In this document: piece after piece, positions 51,899 through 59,902 of the stretch
Numbering within the stretch: position 1 is the stretch's first letter
How the letters are laid out: each line of letters starts with the position of its first letter
Assembly (NCBI RefSeq): GCF_900119315.1
Contig: NZ_LT827010.1
Coordinates: forward strand, 4,931,001-4,995,000
Reading direction: 5' to 3'
Length of the DNA stretch: 64,000 nt
DNA from: Actinoplanes sp. SE50/110
Lineage (GTDB): Bacteria; Actinomycetota; Actinomycetes; Mycobacteriales; Micromonosporaceae
Program-made: the position numbers and the translations under genes
Notes under the pieces: model-generated
Told to the model about the DNA's origin: nothing
Seen by the model: only the letters and a program-made list of their open reading frames with translations
Databases searched by the model: none

Positions 51899-52350
51899 GC
51901 GCAAGCGCCCTCTCCGGCGTAGGAGCGGCATGAGCCGACCGGCCGCGCGGATTCCGCCGCCTTCGACGAGACCACCCGCAACGGACCCGCCGGGCGGCGA
52001 CCGCGTCGTCACCATCGGCCGCGCCGCCATGCCCCAGGGACCAGGGACCAGGGACCAGCGACCAGCCTGCACCTGGTCGTCTTCGACGAGGGCACCGACA
52101 CCACCGGCCGCCCTCAGCGGATGGTGACGATCGCCCTGGTGGACGGCAGACCGGTGCCCGGCAAGCTCCGGCCCTGACCGCCGGGGGATCGCCTGGCGTC
52201 TGATGGGCCATCGCGGCGGGGCCTCGGCGGCGGGCGAGTGCCGCGGTCAGGCACCGACGGCGGAGGGCGAGCCCGCCAGACACCGACGGCGGAGGGCGAG
52301 CCGGTCAGGCACCGGCGGCGTTGGCGGTCGAACTTCGGCGGCGTTGGCGG
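51899..52350. other. 452-bp gap with short repeats and a possible remnant
   Basis: A plus-strand reading ending SLHLVVFDEGTDTTGRPQRM, then VTIALVDGRPVPGKLRP and a stop near 52178, looks like the tail of a lost gene. GGGACCAG is repeated three times near 52035-52060. A 29-bp repeat (CACCGACGGCGGAGGGCGAG core at 52252, 52281 and degenerate at 52310) precedes the HxlR stop. No intact gene. Confidence 0.4.
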
Positions 52351-52719
52351 TCAGGCACCGGCCGCGGAGGCCGTGCGGGCGGCGAGCAGGTCGTCGAAGT
52401 GGTCGGTGCACCAGGCGCGGGCGGCGTCGACCAGGGTGAGCAGGCTGCGGCCGAGCGGGGTCAGCGCGTACTCCACCCGGGGCGGGTTCTCGTCGTAGGC
52501 GGTACGGTTGAGCAGGCCGTCGCGTTCCATCGCGCGCAGGGTTTCGGCGAGGACCTTCGGGGTGACGCGGCGCAGCGGGACACGGAGCTCGGTGAAGCGG
52601 CGCGGGCCGTGCTCCAGGCACAGCACGACCATGGCCGTCCACTTGTCACCGATCTGCAGCGGCATCGCGGTCGTCGGGCAGGCCGGGTCGAACATGTCCG
52701 GGCTGAGGCTGGCCGTCAT
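52351..52719 (-). CDS. HxlR-family winged-helix transcriptional regulator (second copy type)
   Basis: 122 aa from ATG 52719. N-terminal Cys in DPACPTTAMPLQIGDKWTAMVVLCLEHGPRRFTELRVPLRRVTPKVLAETLRAMERDGLLNR, then the wing NPPRVEYALTPLGRSLL. Divergent from an NAD(P)-binding protein at 52783, mirroring the arrangement at 1883-3004, though the two HxlR proteins are clearly different in sequence. It probably represses its neighbour and is inactivated by reactive electrophiles. Confidence 0.87.
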   Translation of the reverse strand: MTASLSPDMFDPACPTTAMPLQIGDKWTAMVVLCLEHGPRRFTELRVPLRRVTPKVLAETLRAMERDGLLNRTAYDENPPRVEYALTPLGRSLLTLVDAARAWCTDHFDDLLAARTASAAGA

Positions 52720-52730
52720 GACCCCGAGCG

Positions 52731-52752
52731 TACCGCCGGTTTCGTTGCGGTA
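52731..52752. promoter_or_regulatory. Inverted repeat, probable HxlR operator
   Basis: TACCGC, a 10-bp spacer and GCGGTA, centred in the 63-bp gap between the divergent HxlR and reductase genes. HxlR-type operators are typically such short-arm repeats. Confidence 0.5.
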
Positions 52753-52782
52753 ACCGGGGGTGCGCCGCCTACCGTGCCCGAC

Positions 52783-53391
52783 ATGACCAGCATCGTAGTC
52801 TTCGGAGCGGGTGGCCGCGCCGGCCGCGCCGTCACCGCCGAGGCCCGGCGCCGCGGGGTGGCCGTGACCGCCGTCGTCCGTGACCCCGCCCGCCATCCCG
52901 ACCTTCCCGCCGTGACCGGTGACGTCACGGACGCCGCGGGCGTCGCCGCGATCGTCCGTGGGCACGACTCCGCGGTGAACGCGGTGAGCCCCGCGTCCGG
53001 CCCGGAGGAGTTGGCGACACTCGACCTGGATCCGGACTTCTTCGCCACGGCCGCCGGCGCGCTCCTCGATTCCGGCGTCCCCCGGGTCGTCGCGATCGGA
53101 CTGGTCAGCAACCTGGACGGTGCCGATCCGCTGCCCGAGCAGTTCCGGGCGTTCGCCGACGCGCACGCCGCCGGCCTGCGGCGGCTGCGCGAGGCGGACC
53201 GCGGCTGGGTCATGCTGACCCCGCCGGCGCTGCTGTCGGCGGAACTGCCCCGCCTGGGCGGTTACCGGCTGGGCGGTGAGACGATCAGCGAAGGCCGACT
53301 GTCGTACGCCGATCTCGCCATCGCCGTGCTCGACGAGATCGAGCGTCCCACCGTGGACGGCGCCCGGGTCACGGTGGTCAGCGCGGGCTGA
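52783..53391 (+). CDS. NAD(P)H-binding (atypical SDR) protein
   Basis: 202 aa. Rossmann start SIVVFGAGGRAGRAVTAEARRRG, then TAVVRDPARH, GDVTDAAGVAAIVRGHDSAVNAVSP, and RVVAIGLVSNLDGADPL. These match the NAD(P)-dependent epimerase/NmrA-like reductases that pair with HxlR regulators. No Tyr-x-x-x-Lys catalytic pair is obvious, so it may be a quinone-type oxidoreductase or redox sensor. Its 3' end overlaps the convergent gene by 14 bp. Confidence 0.82.
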   Translation: MTSIVVFGAGGRAGRAVTAEARRRGVAVTAVVRDPARHPDLPAVTGDVTDAAGVAAIVRGHDSAVNAVSPASGPEELATLDLDPDFFATAAGALLDSGVPRVVAIGLVSNLDGADPLPEQFRAFADAHAAGLRRLREADRGWVMLTPPALLSAELPRLGGYRLGGETISEGRLSYADLAIAVLDEIERPTVDGARVTVVSAG

Positions 53392-53872
53392 TCGTGGTCC
53401 GCCCGCCCGGCGTCCCGTACAACCAGAGGGTGCCGGGCGGCGGCGCCGGCAGCGTCCCGCGCAGCAGCTCGCCGAGCGCGCGTCCGAGCTCGGCGATCGG
53501 CCCCACGTCGTAGGCGTGGTCGCCGCGGAACACCAGGTGCCAGTCGTCGACCTGGCCCGGGGTGCGGGGCTGGCGCTCGGCCAGCCGGTCCGCGCTGTCC
53601 TCGAACAGCTCGGCCAGCTCCTCGCGCTGCCCGGGTTCGAGGCCCAGGGCCACGTCGAAGAACAGGTCACTGAACATGGCCTGCGTGCGCAGCTCCTCGA
53701 CGCGGGAATCCCACCACGGCGGACGGTGGTCGGGCGGGATCCCCTCGACGTCGCGGAGCAGCTGGGCGAGCAGGATGGCGAGGGCACCGTCGTACGCCCA
53801 GATCTCCCGCCTGGGGTCGGGATGATCCGGCGGCGGTGCCCCGTAGCAGCCGATCGACCGGGTTTTGCTCAC
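53378..53872 (-). CDS. Conserved hypothetical protein
   Basis: 164 aa from GTG 53872. Acidic, helical, soluble (IWAYDGALAILLAQLLRDVEG; WDSRVEELRTQAMFSDLFFDVALGLEPGQREELAELFEDSADRLAER; GRALGELLRGTLPAPPPG). No motif recognised. It lies 24 bp after the alcohol dehydrogenase stop in the same direction, so may be co-transcribed... the order on this strand is dehydrogenase first, then this gene. Confidence 0.6.
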   Translation of the reverse strand: MSKTRSIGCYGAPPPDHPDPRREIWAYDGALAILLAQLLRDVEGIPPDHRPPWWDSRVEELRTQAMFSDLFFDVALGLEPGQREELAELFEDSADRLAERQPRTPGQVDDWHLVFRGDHAYDVGPIAELGRALGELLRGTLPAPPPGTLWLYGTPGGRTTISPR

Positions 53873-53896
53873 CGATCCATGGTCGCGTATTCCCGC

Positions 53897-54901
53897 TCAG
53901 GGCACGAGGATCAACCGGATCGGATTGTCCTCCTTCTGGTCGAGGCGCCGGACGGCCTCGGCCGCGTCGGCCAGCGGCACGGTACCGCTCACCGACCGGG
54001 AGAATTCCAGCCGGCCGAGCGCGACCAGCGACAACAACTCCAGCACGTGTTCCGGCCCGGACCCGTAGTGCCCCCGGATCTCCTGCGAGAGGTAGCTGAA
54101 CCGGGTGCCGTCCGGAATGGTCAGCGGCTGGTCGGTCAGCCCGACCAGGGTCAGTTTGCCGCCCTTGGTGAGGGACCGGGCGGCCTGCACGCGTACCGGG
54201 GCGACGCCGGCGAAGTCGAATGCGTACGCCAGGCCCGCCCCGCCGGTCGCGGTGCCCATCGCGGCCGCGAACGCCGGATCGTTCGGGTCCAGGGCCAGGT
54301 CGGCGCCGAACTGCACGGCCCGCTCCCGGGCCGCTTCGAGCGGGTCGACCGCGACGATCGGCGCCGCCCCGATCGCCCGCAGCAGCTGCACCGCGTGCGC
54401 GCCGAGCCCGCCGACCCCCCACACGCCGACCGATCGGGCCGGCTGGACCGCGGCGGTGGCGGTGATCGCCGCCCACGGTGTCGACACCGCGTCGGGGATG
54501 AAGCAGGCCTGCTCGTACGACAGGGTGTCCGGAATCGGCACGACGGTGCCGGCCGTGGCGACCGCGTACTGCGCCCAGCCGCCGTCGTAGTCGACGCCGC
54601 GGGTGAGCACGCTGCCGTCCGGGGCGTACTCGCCGGCCTGCAGCAGCACCCGCTCCCCCACGGTCAGCCCGGTGACGCCCGCGCCCACCTCGTCGATCAC
54701 CCCGGCCGTCTCGTGCCCCAGCGTGACGCTGTCCCCGCGCAGGTGCAGCGGCTTGAGCATGCCCTGGATGAGGTGCACGTCGGACAGGCACACCCCGGCG
54801 GCCCGCACCGCGATCCGCACCTGCCCGGGTCCGGCGTGCGGCTCGTCCACCTCCTCCACGGCGAACGTCCCGGTCGACACGTTCAGACGGCCAGCGAGCA
54901 T
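53897..54901 (-). CDS. Zinc-dependent medium-chain alcohol dehydrogenase
   Basis: 334 aa. Catalytic zinc ligands Cys38 (GVCLSDVH) and His63-Glu64 (LGHETAG) are in place. The NAD(P) site is GVWGVGGLGAHAVQLLRAIGA. The structural-zinc four-Cys lobe of plant and liver ADH is missing, as in many bacterial MDR members. It oxidizes an alcohol or reduces an aldehyde or ketone. ATG 54901 has GAGGAG nine bases upstream. Divergent from a truncated hydrolase, with a palindrome between them. Confidence 0.9.
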   Translation of the reverse strand: MLAGRLNVSTGTFAVEEVDEPHAGPGQVRIAVRAAGVCLSDVHLIQGMLKPLHLRGDSVTLGHETAGVIDEVGAGVTGLTVGERVLLQAGEYAPDGSVLTRGVDYDGGWAQYAVATAGTVVPIPDTLSYEQACFIPDAVSTPWAAITATAAVQPARSVGVWGVGGLGAHAVQLLRAIGAAPIVAVDPLEAARERAVQFGADLALDPNDPAFAAAMGTATGGAGLAYAFDFAGVAPVRVQAARSLTKGGKLTLVGLTDQPLTIPDGTRFSYLSQEIRGHYGSGPEHVLELLSLVALGRLEFSRSVSGTVPLADAAEAVRRLDQKEDNPIRLILVP

Positions 54902-54967
54902 GCTGCAACACTCCTCAGGTCGGGGATCTCATGATCAGGCCTATCACGGATCGGCCGCGTCAGGGTG

Positions 54968-54980
54968 ATACCAGCGGTAT
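54968..54980. promoter_or_regulatory. Palindrome ATACC-AGC-GGTAT
   Basis: A perfect 5-bp-arm inverted repeat in the gap between the alcohol dehydrogenase and the divergent hydrolase remnant; TATCAC...GTGATA also flank it. Probably an operator for an unlinked regulator. Confidence 0.4.
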
Positions 54981-55377
54981 GCCAGAGGCGCGGGTCACGC
55001 TCCCCACCATGGATTCCGGCATCTCGGACGACGGCACCGTGATCACCTTCCGGACCGTCGGTACCGGCCCCGGGCTGGTCGTCCCCGGCAGCAACCGCCG
55101 CGCCCACCACTACGACCGGCTGGCCGCGCTGCCGGCCGGCAGCCGCACTCCGCCCTACCTGCGCGACATCCTGCCACCGCTGGCCCGGCTCATCCCGGGC
55201 GCCGGCTACGAGATCCTGCCCGGCCTCGACCACAACGCCCCGGACCGCAACGCCCCGGAGACGATCCCGGCCCGCCTGACGGCCTTCCTCCACCCCATGA
55301 TCGCGGCGTACGCGCCACCGCCACCCGCCGCGGAACCGCTGGACCCCGCGACCGTCCACCCACCACGAGATCGGTAG
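54979..55377 (+). pseudogene. Alpha/beta hydrolase with large internal deletion
   Basis: The first 45 residues (GTVITFRTVGTGPGLVVPGSNRRAHHYDRLA) match the start of a common actinobacterial alpha/beta hydrolase. The sequence then passes at once into SRTPPYLRDILPPLARLIPGAGYEILPGLDHNAPDRNAPETI, the last strand and catalytic-His region. About 150 residues, including the Ser nucleophile, are lost, in frame. The C-terminal 30 residues are Pro-rich. Unlikely to be catalytic. Confidence 0.6.
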
Positions 55378-55383
55378 GTCCGC

Positions 55384-55599
55384 ATGCGCGTGACGTACGA
55401 CAGCGAAGCGAACGCCGCCTACCTCGAGGTCGATGAGATCGCCGACGGCGCCGCCGTCGAGAACGTCGTCGTGGAGCGCCCCGGCCGGGGCGACATCGTT
55501 CTCGACTTCGATGCCGACGGACGCGTGCTGGGCCTGGAGGTCATCGGCGCCACGGAACTTCTCCGCGCACCGGTTCTGGACGCCGCCGACCGGCTGTGA
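55384..55599 (+). CDS. DUF2283-family protein
   Basis: 71 aa, the full length of the family. YDSEANAAYLEVDE, then VVVERPGRGDIVLDFDADGRVLGLEVIGATELL is the usual DUF2283 pattern. Small cytoplasmic beta-type protein of unknown role. ATG 55384 lies 6 bp after the hydrolase remnant. Confidence 0.85.
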   Translation: MRVTYDSEANAAYLEVDEIADGAAVENVVVERPGRGDIVLDFDADGRVLGLEVIGATELLRAPVLDAADRL

Positions 55600-55606
55600 C
55601 GCCCGT

Positions 55607-56060
55607 TCAGCCCCACCTGCGGCTCTCCCGGTCGGCCCACCAGGTGACAAGCCGGCCCGCGACGTCTGCGGTGTCGAGCCGTCCCGCGGTCTCGCCGAGA
55701 TGCCGGCGGATCTCGGCATCGAGCCACAGCCGGGCGTCGTCGGCAGCGCCGGCCCCGGCGAGGGTGACCAGGACGGGTCCGATCAGATGGTCGTGGCAGC
55801 CGACGGTATCGCCGGACCCGAAGGCGTCGGTGAGTAGCCTGCGAATTTCATGGATGGCTTCGTGGTGGTCGACAGCCATCGCGCGGACCTGCTCGTCGGG
55901 ATCGTCGGCAAGCTGTGCCGTCAGGTCGGTGACCGCCTGAACGTCCAGGCCCGTAAGCTCGCGGGTGGCCGCGTACAGGGTGTAGTAGCGGGTTTCGTCG
56001 TCCTCGTCGTGGCAGAGCCGGATCAGCGCGTCGGCCGCCGGCTTGTCTGCATGGGTGAAG
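55607..56060 (-). pseudogene. HEAT-repeat protein fragment lacking its 5' end
   Basis: The minus strand encodes ALIRLCHDEDDETRYYTLYAATRELTGLDVQAVTDLTAQLADDPDEQVRAMAVDHHEAIHEIR and a conserved tail ending TWWADRESRRWG. HEAT-type helical repeats of this sort normally have more repeats and a proper N-terminus. No start codon is found in frame before the divergent acetyltransferase gene, so it looks 5'-truncated by a junction near 56060. Confidence 0.5.
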
Positions 56061-56068
56061 ATCGACGG

Positions 56069-56623
56069 GTGAGCGGAAACGTGTTCCCCGATGCCATCCT
56101 GCAGACGGCCCGCCTGACGTTGCGCCCGCCGCACGAGGGTGATGTCGACGCGATCGCGGCCGCCGCCTCGGATCAGGAAACGCAGCGCTGGCTGCCGCTT
56201 CCGTTTCCGTACGAACGCGGCCACGCGGTCACCTTCGTGGCCGAGACCGTGCCGGCGGCGCGGGCGAGCGGCGCGGGCCTGGTGCGCGCGGTCGAATGCG
56301 ACGGCGTCCTGGCCGGCGTCATCGATCTGAAGAAGACCGACTGGCGGCACCGGGCGACGGAGATCGGCTACTGGGCGACACCCGCGGCCCGCGGCCAGGG
56401 TGTCATCACCGAGGCGACGGCCGCGCTGTCCCGCTGGGTGTTGACCGGGGCCGCCTTCGAGCGGGTGGTCCTGCGGATCGCGCCCGCCAACGCGGCCTCC
56501 GTCCGGGTCGCCGAGAAGGCCGGTTTCACCTTCGAGGGCGTCGCCCGCAACGCCGGCATGGTCCACGGGGCCAGGGTGGACCTGGCGATCTATTCGCTGA
56601 TCCCGGCCGACCTCACCGCCTGA
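56069..56623 (+). CDS. RimJ/RimL-type GNAT acetyltransferase
   Basis: 184 aa from GTG 56069. ILQTARLTLRPPHEGDVDAIAAAASDQETQRWLPLPFPYERGHAVTFV is the family start, then ATEIGYWATPAARGQGVITEATAALSRWVL (acetyl-CoA binding RGQGV) and VLRIAPANAASVRVAEKAGFTFEGVARN. It acetylates a protein or small-molecule amine. The start is immediately beside the truncated HEAT gene on the other strand. Confidence 0.87.
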   Translation: MSGNVFPDAILQTARLTLRPPHEGDVDAIAAAASDQETQRWLPLPFPYERGHAVTFVAETVPAARASGAGLVRAVECDGVLAGVIDLKKTDWRHRATEIGYWATPAARGQGVITEATAALSRWVLTGAAFERVVLRIAPANAASVRVAEKAGFTFEGVARNAGMVHGARVDLAIYSLIPADLTA

Positions 56624-56716
56624 CCGCCGCCGGCCCCGTTCGGCACCGCCGCCCGGCTGCCGGGCTTAGGTAGAAACACCGCTTCGCCCAGCCGGCCGCG
56701 CACCTAGCGTCGAGGC

Positions 56717-57715
56717 ATGTCGAACACCGATCCACCGATGCGGCGCGGTCTCGGGATCACCCCGATGGAGACGCGCCGGGACGTCATCGTGCGGGCCGCG
56801 ACGCTCGCCGACGAGTTGGGCTTCGAGCTGTTCTCGGTGGCCGAGGGCTGGGGTCTCGACGCGGTCGCGGTGCTGGCCGAGCTGGCCACCGTCACCCGCC
56901 GGATCACCCTGGTCGCCGGGGTCCTGTCGGTCTGGAACCGGACCCCGGCCACGCTGGCCATGGCCGCCGCCACGCTGCACCAGCTGTCCGGCGGCCGGTT
57001 CGTGCTCGGCCTCGGCGCGAGCAGCCCGCAGCTGGTCGAGGGCTGGCACGACCTGCCCTACACGCATCCGGCCGCGCGGCTGCGCGAGGTCACGACGCGG
57101 GTCCGGGATCTGCTCCGGGGCGAGCGGGCCGTGACTTGCGGCGCCCGGCCGCTGCGGTTGGGCCAGCCGCCCGTGCCGGATCTGCCGATCTGGCTGGCGG
57201 CGACCGGCGAGCGGACCCTGCGCGCCACCGCCGAGCTGGCCGACGGCTGGTTCCCGCTGTATCTGCGCCGGGACCGGATCCGCGAGCTGCGCCCGGCGAT
57301 CACCGCGAGCCGCCCGGTGACCGTCACGGCCGGGCCGTTCGCCGTCGTCGACCCCGATGTGGACGCCGCCCGCGCCGCCGCCGCGGCCTGCACCGCGCTG
57401 TATCTGGGCGCGATGGGCGACATCTATCCCCGCCTGGTCGCCGGGCAGGGTCTGGCCGCCGAGGTCGCCGCGGTCCGCGCCACCCGGGTCGTCCCGGCGC
57501 AGGCGCAGCCGCTGCTCGACGAGTTCACCTCCTACGGCACGGCCGAGACCGTGGCCGCGGACCTGGCCCGCTGGGACGAGATCTCCGACGTGACGGTGGT
57601 GGTGCTGCCGCCGGGCCTGCCGTGGCCGCGGATGGAGGCGACGATCCGGGCCGCGATGCCGGTCAGGCCGGCCAGCCCGGCAGGCCGGGGAGTTGACGCT
57701 CGGCGATCCGGGTGA
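56717..57715 (+). CDS. LLM-class flavin-dependent oxidoreductase
   Basis: 332 aa. A luciferase-like monooxygenase/F420 reductase fold: GLGITPMETRRDVIVRAATLADELGFELFSVAEGWGLDAVAVLAELATVTRRITLVAGVLSVWNRTPATLAMAAATLHQLSGGRFVLGLGASSPQL, DLPIWLAATGERTLRATAELADGWFPLYL. It uses FMN or F420 on an unknown substrate. ATG 56717. Its 3' end overlaps a convergent gene by 53 bp, so the last 15 or so residues may not be conserved. Confidence 0.87.
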   Translation: MSNTDPPMRRGLGITPMETRRDVIVRAATLADELGFELFSVAEGWGLDAVAVLAELATVTRRITLVAGVLSVWNRTPATLAMAAATLHQLSGGRFVLGLGASSPQLVEGWHDLPYTHPAARLREVTTRVRDLLRGERAVTCGARPLRLGQPPVPDLPIWLAATGERTLRATAELADGWFPLYLRRDRIRELRPAITASRPVTVTAGPFAVVDPDVDAARAAAAACTALYLGAMGDIYPRLVAGQGLAAEVAAVRATRVVPAQAQPLLDEFTSYGTAETVAADLARWDEISDVTVVVLPPGLPWPRMEATIRAAMPVRPASPAGRGVDARRSG

Positions 57716-58268
57716 GCGGGGCCTGGTCGGCGGGATCGAGCTCGGTCCGGATGGTGGAGATCTCCACCATCCCGCCGGTGTCGGCGCGGTCCCAGGCCAC
57801 CAGCACCGACGACTCCTTCACCGGGATGGCCTGGATGGCCGCGGAGTCGGGCCACCAGGCGGCGGGGCGGCCGAGCACGGTGCGGGGCTGCGCCTCCGGG
57901 ATCAGTTTCCGGTAGTCCGCGAGCCGGGTGCGACCCTTCCAGACGTTCAGGCGCAGCGAGCCGCTCGGCAGTGTCACCGTGCACTCGTACCACTCGCCGT
58001 GCGGGTCGTACGACGTGCTGATGCCTTTGACCGTCCCCGACGCGTCGACGAGGGTGAGGATCTCGGGCCGGTTGATCAGCGGGCACAGCTCGGTCTCCGC
58101 TTTGCGGTGCCCCGGGTCGGTCGACTCCGGACACGCCTGGCGGCTGCCGGCCGCGTGCGCATCGGCCGGGCTGCGCCAGCGGCCGAGCAGCATGCCACCG
58201 GCATAGACAGCGACGATCACGATGACGACCGCCGGACCGATCCAGGTGAGAAGCCGTCCTCGTCGCAT
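57663..58268 (-). CDS. Hypothetical membrane-anchored protein
   Basis: 201 aa. A basic N-terminus and one transmembrane segment (WIGPAVVIVIVAVYAGGMLLG) precede an extracytoplasmic domain with two Cys (RQACPEST, ETELCPLI) and a third (WYECTV), and beta-rich segments (ILTLVDASGTVKGISTSYDPHG; EISTIRTELDP). No lipobox. No family recognised. Stands alone and overlaps the oxidoreductase at its 3' end. Confidence 0.65.
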   Translation of the reverse strand: MRRGRLLTWIGPAVVIVIVAVYAGGMLLGRWRSPADAHAAGSRQACPESTDPGHRKAETELCPLINRPEILTLVDASGTVKGISTSYDPHGEWYECTVTLPSGSLRLNVWKGRTRLADYRKLIPEAQPRTVLGRPAAWWPDSAAIQAIPVKESSVLVAWDRADTGGMVEISTIRTELDPADQAPLTRIAERQLPGLPGWPA

Positions 58269-58349
58269 GGCCGAGAGACTACAGGCGGTTAATGGATCGT
58301 TCGCGGTGGCCGGTGGATGTTAGGGTTCCGGCGCTTAAGGGGGAGTCCA

Positions 58350-59081
58350 GTGCCGAAGCTGAATCAGATCATCGCGGTGGAGAAGGGCGTCAAGAGCAAG
58401 GCTTTCGCCGATCTCAGCGACGCGCACCACGCCGTGCAGAAGACCGGGCCGCTGGCCGGCATCTCGCGCACCTATCAGCCGAAGGACGAGGAGGGCGAGC
58501 AGCTGCCCGCCGAGTCGACCCGGGTGCAGATCAAGGCCGAGGAGATCCTGCGCGACGTCGGCGCCACGCTGACCCGGCTCTTCGACGTGACCGCCACCAA
58601 GGACTGGACGAACGGCGTGGCCCGCGCCGACGTGGTCGTCGACGGCCGGACGATCGCCGCCCAGGTCCCGGTGACCTATCTGCTGTTCCTCGAGAAGCAG
58701 CTGGTCGACCTGCACACGTTCGTCAAGAAGCTGCCGGTGCTGGACGCCGCCGAGTCGTGGCTGCGCGACGACTCCACGGACAGCTGGCGGACCGAGCCGG
58801 TGCGGACCAACCGGACCAAGAAGGTGCCGCGCAACCACGTCAAGGCGGAGGCCACCGACAAGCACCCGGCCCAGGTCGAGGTGTACTACGAGGATGTGAC
58901 CGTCGGCTACTGGACGACGGTGAAGTTCTCCGGGGCGCTGCCGGCGAAGCGGGTCAACGAGATCCTCGACCGGGTCCTGGCCCTGCAGACCGCGGTCAAG
59001 TTCGCCCGCGAGGAGGCGAACAACACCGAGGCCGTCGACCAGCGGGTCGGCGCGGCCGTGTTCGGATACCTGTTCGGGTAA
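58350..59081 (+). CDS. DUF7873-like conserved hypothetical protein
   Basis: 243 aa from GTG 58350 (GGGGGAG just upstream). Begins PKLNQIIAVEKGVKSKAFADLSDAHHAVQK, with LAGISRTYQPKDEEGEQLPAESTRVQIKAEEIL, YLLFLEKQLVDLHTFVKKLPVLD and a C-terminal helix with LALQTAVKFAREEANNTEAVDQRVGAAVFGYLFG. The family is common in actinobacteria and some plasmids; role unknown. It directly precedes the tRNA-like region. Confidence 0.7.
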   Translation: MPKLNQIIAVEKGVKSKAFADLSDAHHAVQKTGPLAGISRTYQPKDEEGEQLPAESTRVQIKAEEILRDVGATLTRLFDVTATKDWTNGVARADVVVDGRTIAAQVPVTYLLFLEKQLVDLHTFVKKLPVLDAAESWLRDDSTDSWRTEPVRTNRTKKVPRNHVKAEATDKHPAQVEVYYEDVTVGYWTTVKFSGALPAKRVNEILDRVLALQTAVKFAREEANNTEAVDQRVGAAVFGYLFG

Positions 59082-59103
59082 CACACAGACTCCCCGTGGG
59101 AGC

Positions 59104-59198
59104 GCGGGGATGCGCCGGCGACGGCGTGAAGCTGACACCTGAAGTTGAAGCTGACACCACCGGTCACAGTGCAGGTTCAAATCCTGCCCCCCGCACCA
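59104..59198 (+). tRNA. tRNA-like sequence with abnormal anticodon region
   Basis: Acceptor arms GCGGGG (59104-59109) and CCCCGC (59189-59194), a D-arm CGCC-GGCGAC-GGCG, and a perfect T-arm GCAGG-TTCAAAT-CCTGC (59171-59187) are present, followed by discriminator A and encoded CCA. Between the D- and T-arms there are 44 rather than about 22 nt, with a 19-bp direct repeat (from 59127 and 59146). TGAC-ACCACCG-GTCA (59152-59166) could be an anticodon stem-loop (triplet CAC, but C at position 33). Probably a decayed or duplicated tRNA gene. Confidence 0.4.
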
Positions 59199-59445
59199 GG
59201 CGCGCGGGGGTAGCCCAAGCCTGGCAGAGGCAGCCGGTATCACACTCAGATTCTCGCTCCAAGGTCAGCATTCACCACTGATCACCAGATCGAGGGGGCC
59301 GGGACCACGACTGCGGATGCTGGTTCAACTCCAGTCCGCCGTGCTTCGAACGGCGGTAGTTTAAAGGCAAAACACGTTGTCTTCAGACTGATCCCGCTCT
59401 TAAACGTGCTGGTGTGTGCAATTCAGTGGTAAAGAGGGTCCCGGT
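59199..59445 (+). other. Degenerate tRNA-like fragments
   Basis: Several tRNA-like pieces follow in tandem: a D-arm-like TAGCCC...GGCAGAGGCAG (59210-59232), a T-arm-like CTGG-TTCAACT-CCAG (about 59320-59334), CGGCGG-TA-GTTT-AAAGGCA-AAAC (59351-59373, acceptor plus a perfect D-arm) with a CTTCAGA loop-like stretch after it, and another 5'-half-like TGCAATTCAGTGGTAAAG (59418-59435). None folds completely by eye. No protein-coding sequence between 59082 and 59476. Confidence 0.4.
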
Positions 59446-59476
59446 GGATGGCCATTCCGCCGGGACCCGCCACATG

Positions 59477-59848
59477 TCAGCCGCGGAACCGGGCGAACTT
59501 CTCGATCGCGGCCGGGGTCACCGGGGTGAACAGGTTGACCAGGCCGCCGCTCGGGTCGCGCAGCAGGGTGGACCGGTTGCCCCACGGCATGGTGGTCGGC
59601 GCCAGCAGCACCTCGCCGGCGGCGGGGACGGCGTCGACGTCGTCGACCAGGAATTCGGTGATCCGCTCCCCCGCCCGGATGGACGGTGGCACGGTCGCGG
59701 CGCCGGCGATCGCGAGGGTGCCGCTGCCGGTGACGATCTCGGCGAAGTCCGCGGTGATCCGGTGCGCGGGCAGGCCGGTGACCTTCTCGTAGAAGTCGAT
59801 GAGCCGGGCGACGTCGGCGGTGATCACGCGTTGCGAAACGAGGTTCAT
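59477..59848 (-). CDS. VOC-family (glyoxalase-like) protein
   Basis: 123 aa from ATG 59848. Starts NLVSQRVITADVARLIDFYEKVTGLPAHR, ends RSTLLRDPSGGLVNLFTPV; paired beta-alpha-beta-beta-beta modules as in the VOC superfamily. Metal ligands are not clear. Divergent from the WYL regulator with a 54-bp gap, so probably its target. Substrate unknown. Confidence 0.83.
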   Translation of the reverse strand: MNLVSQRVITADVARLIDFYEKVTGLPAHRITADFAEIVTGSGTLAIAGAATVPPSIRAGERITEFLVDDVDAVPAAGEVLLAPTTMPWGNRSTLLRDPSGGLVNLFTPVTPAAIEKFARFRG

Positions 59849-59902
59849 GCCGAGCAGGCTAGGGCCGATACTGGACAGCTTCCGCCCACTATTGTCAAGG
59901 GC

